A stretch of DNA of 9,436 nucleotides from Acidobacteriota bacterium (GTDB taxonomy: Bacteria > Acidobacteriota > Thermoanaerobaculia > Multivoradales > UBA5704): positions 1-9,436 of the forward strand of contig QHVW01000108.1 in the NCBI GenBank assembly GCA_003223675.1. The letters are read 5' to 3'. The notes below the pieces were generated by a model. The model did not search any database. It was given only the letters and a program-made list of their open reading frames with translations, and was not told the origin of the DNA. Positions 5,906 through 9,436 of this stretch are shown piece after piece (position 1 is the stretch's first letter; the number at the start of each line of letters is the position of its first letter). The translations under genes were made by a program, and so were the position numbers.

Positions 5906-6463
5906 ATGACAATGCGCAACATCGTTCTCCGCTTCGGGCTCGCGTCGGGCGTCATCCTGAGTCTCGTCAGCGCAGTGCTGATGCCGCTCTGCATGAAGGG
6001 GGTCATCAACTTCGAGCACAACGAGATCCTCGGCTACACGGCCATGGTGCTCGCGTTCCTGATGGTCTTCTTCGGCATCCGGTCGTACCGCGAGACGGTG
6101 GCCGGCGGCGCGATCAGCTTCGGCAAGGCCTTTCAGGTCGGGATCCTCATCTGCCTGGTCACCTGCGCGATGTACGTCATCGGCTGGGAGATCGCCTACT
6201 TCAACTTCTTCCCCGACTTCTTCAGCCAGTACAGCGCGAGCGTCCTGGCGAAGATGCACGCGCGGGGCGCCAGCGAGGCCGACATCCAGAAGACGGCCGC
6301 GCAGATGGCGGAGATGGGGAAGCACTACCACAACATTTTCTACAACTCCGCCATCACCTTCATGGAGATCTTTCCGGTCGGGCTGATCGTGACGCTGGTC
6401 TCCGCCGCGATCCTGCGCCGGAAGCCGCCCCAGGGAGCGCCCGCGTCGGCCGTGCCGGCCTGA
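5906..6463 (+). CDS. DUF4199 family four-helix membrane protein
   Basis: A 185-residue integral membrane protein. The ATG has GGGAGG 7 nt upstream, a strong ribosome site; a second ATG two codons later is possible. There are four hydrophobic segments, at about 6-29, 41-60, 75-99 and 149-170. The segments EILGYTAMVLAFLMVFFGIRSYR, GGAISFGKAFQVG and the proline/glycine-containing FMEIFPVGLIVTLVSAAIL are characteristic of DUF4199 proteins. A hydrophilic segment of about 45 residues between helices 3 and 4 (104-148) contains many Met, His and Tyr residues. No enzymatic function is known for the family. It follows the membrane LuxR-type regulator by 134 bp on the same strand, and that spacer contains the repeats listed separately. 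It converges on the histidine kinase gene with 14 nt between stop codons. Confidence 0.85.
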   Translation: MTMRNIVLRFGLASGVILSLVSAVLMPLCMKGVINFEHNEILGYTAMVLAFLMVFFGIRSYRETVAGGAISFGKAFQVGILICLVTCAMYVIGWEIAYFNFFPDFFSQYSASVLAKMHARGASEADIQKTAAQMAEMGKHYHNIFYNSAITFMEIFPVGLIVTLVSAAILRRKPPQGAPASAVPA

Positions 6464-6477
6464 GGCTCCGCGTCGGG

Positions 6478-7932
6478 TCAGGCCGCCCGGCCCTGGCGCC
6501 GGCTCCGGAGCCGCGCGAGGCAATCTCTCAGCTCGTCGATCCGGAAGGGTTTCATGAGGATCCCCGCCATCCCGGCGTCGAGGCAGGCGGCGCGGCTCTC
6601 CTCCAGCGTGTCGGCGGTCAGGGCGATGATCACGGGGCGGGCTTCTTCCCCGAACATGTCGCGGATGCGGAGGCTGGCCTCGATGCCGTCCATCCGCGGC
6701 ATGTGCAGGTCCATCAGCACCACGTCGCAGCATTCCCGGCGCAGCACGTCCAACACCTCCTCGCCGTCGGCGGCGAGGAGGGGAGAGCCATAGCCGAGGC
6801 TCTCCAGCATCCGCACCGCGAGCAGTTGGTTCACCGGATTGTCCTCGGCGACGAGGATGCGCAGCGAGGGGGCGGCGGCTTCCGCGAGAGCCGGCGGAGA
6901 GGAGGGCTCGGCCGGCGCGGCGCTCTCCGCCGCCGGGACCGGCAGCGCCGCCCGGATGCGCACCCGGAAGGTGGAGCCCCGCCCCTCGACGCTCTCCACC
7001 GTCACCGAGCCCCCCATCAGCTCGCAGAGGCGCTCGACGATGGCGAGGCCGAGGCCGGTGCCGCCGTAGGCCCGCGTGGTCGTGGCGTCGACCTGCAGGA
7101 ACGGGCCGAAGATCGAGCCCAGACGGTCGGCCGGGATGCCGACGCCGGTATCGGTGACGCTGAGGAGCAGGACGCCCGTGGCGTCCCCGTCCGCCTGCCA
7201 GCCCACGCTCACGGCGACGTGGCCGCTGGCCGTGAACTTGACCCCGTTGTCGAGCAGGTTGACCAGGATCTGTCGCAGCCGGGTGGGATCGGTGACGATC
7301 CGGCGGGGCACGCCGCCGCCCACGAGACAGCGGAGCTCCAGGCCCTTCGCCTTCGCCTTGGACGCGACGAGGTCCAGGGCCTGGTCGAGGCATTTCTGGA
7401 GATCGAGCTCCGTGGTCTCGAGCTCCAGCTTGCCGGCTTCGATCTTGGAGAAATCGAGCGTCTCGTTGACCAGGGCCAGCAGCGTCTCGCTGGCGGTGTG
7501 GAGGGTGCCCACGTACTCCCGCTGCGGCGCGGAGAGCGGCGTCTTCTGCAGCAGCTCGGACGTGCCGATGATGGCGTTGAGGGGAGTGCGGATCTCGTGG
7601 CTGACGATGGCCAGGAACCGCGACTTGGCGTGCGTCGCCTCTTCGGCGGCGGCCCGGGCCTTCTCGAGCTCCCGCAGGGCCGCCTCCAGCGCCTCGGTGC
7701 GCTCGGCCACCCGCTTTTCCAGCTCGCTCAGCAGGGCCTGGGACATCTCGCGCATCTCGCGCGACGAGATGGAGAGCGAGCGTTCGAGCAGGTAACGATC
7801 CTCGTCGGACTCGGCATACGTCGCGGAGATCCGGTCGAGCAGGGCGCTCCACGCCGCGAGCGAGGGGGGCGGGGCCTCGCTCGTCAGCCCGAGCTTGCGC
7901 AACTGGCGGTCGAGCAGGCGGTGCAGCCTCAC
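6478..7932 (-). CDS. Soluble hybrid histidine kinase with receiver domain, partner of the FIST protein
   Basis: A 484-residue protein starting at GTG 7932, which overlaps the FIST stop codon as GTGA, so translation is probably coupled. Domains in order: an N-terminal segment (1-63) with no transmembrane helix and no recognisable PAS or GAF, including DEDRYLLERSLSISSREM; a coiled coil (64-105); HisKA with SHEIRTP (His112 is the autophosphorylation site); and an HATPase with N229 in NLLDNGVKFT, DTGVGIP (261-267) and GGTGLGLAI (290-298). A flexible Ala/Pro/Ser linker (331-355) leads to a receiver with acidic E363-D364, phosphoacceptor Asp408 in VLMDLHMPRMDG, Thr439 and Lys461. All catalytic residues appear intact. 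There is no output domain, so phosphate is probably relayed to a separate Hpt protein and response regulator, or the receiver controls the kinase. The absence of a sensor domain implies that the FIST protein supplies the signal. Confidence 0.93.
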   Translation of the reverse strand: MRLHRLLDRQLRKLGLTSEAPPPSLAAWSALLDRISATYAESDEDRYLLERSLSISSREMREMSQALLSELEKRVAERTEALEAALRELEKARAAAEEATHAKSRFLAIVSHEIRTPLNAIIGTSELLQKTPLSAPQREYVGTLHTASETLLALVNETLDFSKIEAGKLELETTELDLQKCLDQALDLVASKAKAKGLELRCLVGGGVPRRIVTDPTRLRQILVNLLDNGVKFTASGHVAVSVGWQADGDATGVLLLSVTDTGVGIPADRLGSIFGPFLQVDATTTRAYGGTGLGLAIVERLCELMGGSVTVESVEGRGSTFRVRIRAALPVPAAESAAPAEPSSPPALAEAAAPSLRILVAEDNPVNQLLAVRMLESLGYGSPLLAADGEEVLDVLRRECCDVVLMDLHMPRMDGIEASLRIRDMFGEEARPVIIALTADTLEESRAACLDAGMAGILMKPFRIDELRDCLARLRSRRQGRAA

Positions 7933-9074
7933 GGCGGGGCCTCGGAGATCGTGGTGAGCGTCATCGTCTGATTGTGCAGCTCACACGCTCCGCCCGCCAC
8001 ATGGGGCGAGATCTCGCCATAGGAATAGAAGCCGACGATCTCGGCCGCCGCGGGCAACACCTCGCGCACCGCCTCGAGCTCCTCCTCGCAGCGCTCGCCC
8101 AGGACCATCCGGCGGCCGACGCAGCTCACGGCGACGGTGAGGACCGGGGCTCCCGAGCCCCATTGCGCGGCGGTCTGCAGCGCCGCGTCGCCGGCGCCGT
8201 CGATCAGGCGGTCGAAATTCGCCTTCATCAGTTGGGCGATGCAGCCCTGGGGAATGTCGCCCGCGAACGTCATCGCCTGGCGGTCCTCGTCGATGCCCGT
8301 CACCGTACGCACGATCTGCGGCCCGCCGCCCTGATTGCGCAAAGCCAGCGGGAAGAGCAGGGCGGTGGCGGGCAGGCCGGAGGCGCGGTGTCCGAGGTAT
8401 TCCTTGTAGAGACCCAGCGCCGGCCGGCCGTCGAGCTCGTAGAGGACGTTGCCCTGCGAGCGGGTCACCAGGCGCTCGGGCCCGAAGATGTCCCACCCGC
8501 CCCGGGAGCCATGGCCGAAGCACAGACTCTTGCCGTACAGACCCAGCGCCACGGCTCCGTGGCGCTGCGAGCCGCCGCCGCCGATCACCCAGGTGCTGCG
8601 GAACTCCTGGCCGTCTCCGGCGAGGCCGCCGGTGATCGGAATCCCGCGCGGCAGCTTGTCGCCGATGCCGCGGACCAGCTCGCTGCCGTTGACGTGGATC
8701 CCGTCGGCGAAGACCAGGACCCCCCGCAGGTCCTCTCCGGCGAGCTGGGCCCCCAACGCCTGGCCCGCAGCGAGGGAATCGGCGGCCGAGGAGACCGGCG
8801 CGAACGCGCTGTGCAGGCGCACCGCGTCGAAGCGGAGGACCGCGACCACCAGGCTGCCGTCCAGGACGCTGGTGCCCAGGATCTCCCCGGCCGTCGAGCA
8901 TCCGAGCACGTGCGAGGTGGGAAAGCGCTCCGCGAGCTCGACGGCGGCAGCCGTCTCGGGATCGAGCCCGGAGGCTCCGAAGGCGAGCACCAGCGTGGAC
9001 GCGGAGCCGAGCTCCGATGAAAGCGGCGCCACCCAAGCACCATCCGGCTTGCGACAGGAAACCTGGAGTTGCAA
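7929..9074 (-). CDS. FIST domain sensory protein (FIST N + FIST C; NosP candidate)
   Basis: A 381-residue soluble protein with no signal peptide or membrane helix. The FIST N domain covers about 26-205 (LVLAFGASGLD, then TSHVLGCSTAGEI at 53-64, then GLAGDGQEF). The FIST C domain covers about 215-370 and ends in the family signature GFYSYGEISPHV and CELHNQTMTLTT. FIST proteins are signal-binding partners of kinases and cyclic-di-GMP enzymes. Some, named NosP, bind haem and sense nitric oxide through a conserved histidine and are encoded beside a hybrid kinase such as NahK. The layout here, FIST followed by a sensor-less hybrid kinase with overlapping frames, is the same. His55, His127, His172, His188, His358 and His367 are candidate ligands; I cannot tell which, if any, binds haem. 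The start is TTG 9074, the first possible start in frame; there is no ribosome site, and a TATAAT lies 9 nt upstream. Confidence 0.92.
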   Translation of the reverse strand: MQLQVSCRKPDGAWVAPLSSELGSASTLVLAFGASGLDPETAAAVELAERFPTSHVLGCSTAGEILGTSVLDGSLVVAVLRFDAVRLHSAFAPVSSAADSLAAGQALGAQLAGEDLRGVLVFADGIHVNGSELVRGIGDKLPRGIPITGGLAGDGQEFRSTWVIGGGGSQRHGAVALGLYGKSLCFGHGSRGGWDIFGPERLVTRSQGNVLYELDGRPALGLYKEYLGHRASGLPATALLFPLALRNQGGGPQIVRTVTGIDEDRQAMTFAGDIPQGCIAQLMKANFDRLIDGAGDAALQTAAQWGSGAPVLTVAVSCVGRRMVLGERCEEELEAVREVLPAAAEIVGFYSYGEISPHVAGGACELHNQTMTLTTISEAPP

Positions 9075-9083
9075 GGTCCAATG

Positions 9084-9089
9084 ATTATA
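9084..9089 (-). promoter_or_regulatory. Consensus -10 box TATAAT of the FIST/kinase operon
   Basis: On the minus strand TATAAT reads from 9089 to 9084, and the TTG start codon begins 9 nt further on at 9074. Transcription would start within about three bases of the start codon, so the mRNA would have little or no leader. The best -35 candidate is TTCGCG (9113-9108), only a three-of-six match with an 18-bp spacer, so an activator may be needed. Confidence 0.5.
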
Positions 9090-9227
9090 GCGGACAAAAG
9101 GTTGGGACGCGAATCCGGCCGCCGCGGCGCCATTGCTGTGGATCGGATCGGGTGAGACAGATTCGCGAATTCAAGGACCTGCGAGGTGTCACCCTCCTCG
9201 CGGCACCTATTCCCCATGGATCTGCCG

Positions 9228-9233
9228 TAGAAT
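9228..9233 (+). promoter_or_regulatory. Possible -10 box TAGAAT for the small ORF and FMO gene
   Basis: TAGAAT matches TATAAT at five of six positions and lies 36 bp before the ATG of the 20-codon ORF. No convincing -35 is visible at 16-18 bp. The 194-bp region between the divergent FIST and small-ORF genes also holds the palindrome ATTCGCGAAT (9161-9170). Confidence 0.25.
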
Positions 9234-9268
9234 TTGGGAAAAGCAGTCGCATCGCCCAGGGAGGAGAA

Positions 9269-9331
9269 ATGACGAGGCGGATCGTGCTCATCGCAGGTGT
9301 GTGGGTCGGCCTGAATTCGATCTGGCCGTAA
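9269..9331 (+). CDS. 20-codon small ORF / possible leader peptide before the FMO gene
   Basis: ATG at 9269 follows the strong purine-rich ribosome site AGGGAGGAG (9258-9266) by 2 nt, or the GGAGG core by 4 nt. The peptide is MTRRIVLIAGVW followed by VGLNSIWP and TAA: two basic residues, then a hydrophobic stretch, so it could insert in the membrane. The stop is 11 nt before the ATG of the flavoprotein gene, which suggests translational coupling or a leader-peptide role. The same frame is open further upstream to 9017, but that part is antisense to the FIST gene and its promoter. I do not recognise the peptide. It may be a real small protein, a regulatory uORF or a chance ORF. Confidence 0.4.
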   Translation: MTRRIVLIAGVWVGLNSIWP

Positions 9332-9342
9332 GGGGGGCGAGC

Positions 9343-9436
9343 ATGGAAGCAAGAAAGCTGAGGGTGTGCGTCGTCGGAGCCGGGGTGTCCGGCCTCACCG
9401 CGCTCAAGGAGGTCTTGGAGGAGGGCCACAGCGCGG
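9343..9436 (+). CDS. FMO-like FAD-dependent monooxygenase, N-terminus only
   Basis: Only the first 31 codons are inside the window. The ATG at 9343 has a G-rich stretch (AGGGGGG, 9331-9337) 5 nt upstream. After a short basic start comes LRVCVVGAGVSGLTALKEVL, the GxGxxG dinucleotide-binding strand-turn-helix that binds FAD. The ALKEVLEEGH continuation resembles flavin-containing monooxygenases (FMO/Baeyer-Villiger group) rather than amine oxidases, but with so few residues another two-dinucleotide-binding flavoprotein is possible. The 20-codon ORF ends 11 nt before it on the same strand. Confidence 0.7.
   Translation, partial: MEARKLRVCVVGAGVSGLTALKEVLEEGHSA

Noticed and set aside
5816..7852. 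A 678-codon minus-strand open frame across the DUF4199 and kinase genes
   Set aside because: It is out of frame with the kinase and antisense to DUF4199; its translation is Arg/Pro/Gly-rich low-complexity sequence typical of GC-rich shadow frames and has no domain motif.
6703..9020. Long plus-strand open frames (6703-7971 and 7974-9020) opposite the kinase and FIST genes
   Set aside because: The opposite strand carries complete, motif-rich kinase and FIST genes; these frames are GC-driven antisense shadows.

Overview
This is a GC-rich stretch of bacterial chromosome with densely packed genes and no phage, transposon, CRISPR array, tRNA or rRNA that I can recognise. A lipoprotein-type signal, an L,D-transpeptidase and several membrane proteins suggest a diderm. 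The mix of an FG-GAP propeller, a FIST/hybrid kinase pair, a membrane-anchored LuxR-type regulator next to a DUF4199 protein, and an exported DUF2235 hydrolase reminds me of Acidobacteriota. That placement is an impression from gene content, not a marker-gene assignment.

Left part (1-1783, all minus strand): an isoprenylcysteine methyltransferase-like membrane protein (1076-1783) is followed after 5 nt by an exported YkuD-family L,D-transpeptidase (561-1070). After a 168-nt gap comes the N-terminal part of a lipoprotein serine hydrolase of the class A beta-lactamase fold (1-392), cut by the window edge. The last two both concern the cell wall or beta-lactams.

Middle (1853-5238): a plus-strand exported FG-GAP/VCBS protein with seven calcium-loop repeats (1853-3019), probably a complete seven-bladed propeller, diverges from the methyltransferase. 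It converges at 7 nt on a minus-strand NUDIX hydrolase of the CoA-pyrophosphatase type (3027-3617). A 211-bp divergent region then leads to a DUF2235 alpha/beta hydrolase with a Sec signal peptide (3829-5238).

Right part (5328-9436): a short LuxR/GerE-type regulator with two N-terminal membrane helices (5328-5771) precedes a four-helix DUF4199 membrane protein (5906-6463). The spacers before both genes hold short direct repeats with a 10-bp period, and the DUF4199 spacer also has a perfect GC-rich inverted repeat. On the minus strand, a two-gene operon encodes a FIST sensor protein (7929-9074) and a soluble hybrid histidine kinase (6478-7932). Their reading frames overlap by 4 nt, and the arrangement resembles NosP/NahK sensory systems. 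A consensus TATAAT lies 9 nt before the FIST TTG start, suggesting a leaderless mRNA. Beyond a divergent intergenic region, a 20-codon ORF with a strong ribosome site precedes the start of an FMO-like flavoprotein (9343 onward, cut by the window edge).

I found no clearly new multi-gene defence or biosynthetic system. The best leads are the FIST/kinase sensory pair, the membrane LuxR plus DUF4199 pair with its spacer repeats, the secreted DUF2235 hydrolase, and the tiny ORF before the flavoprotein.
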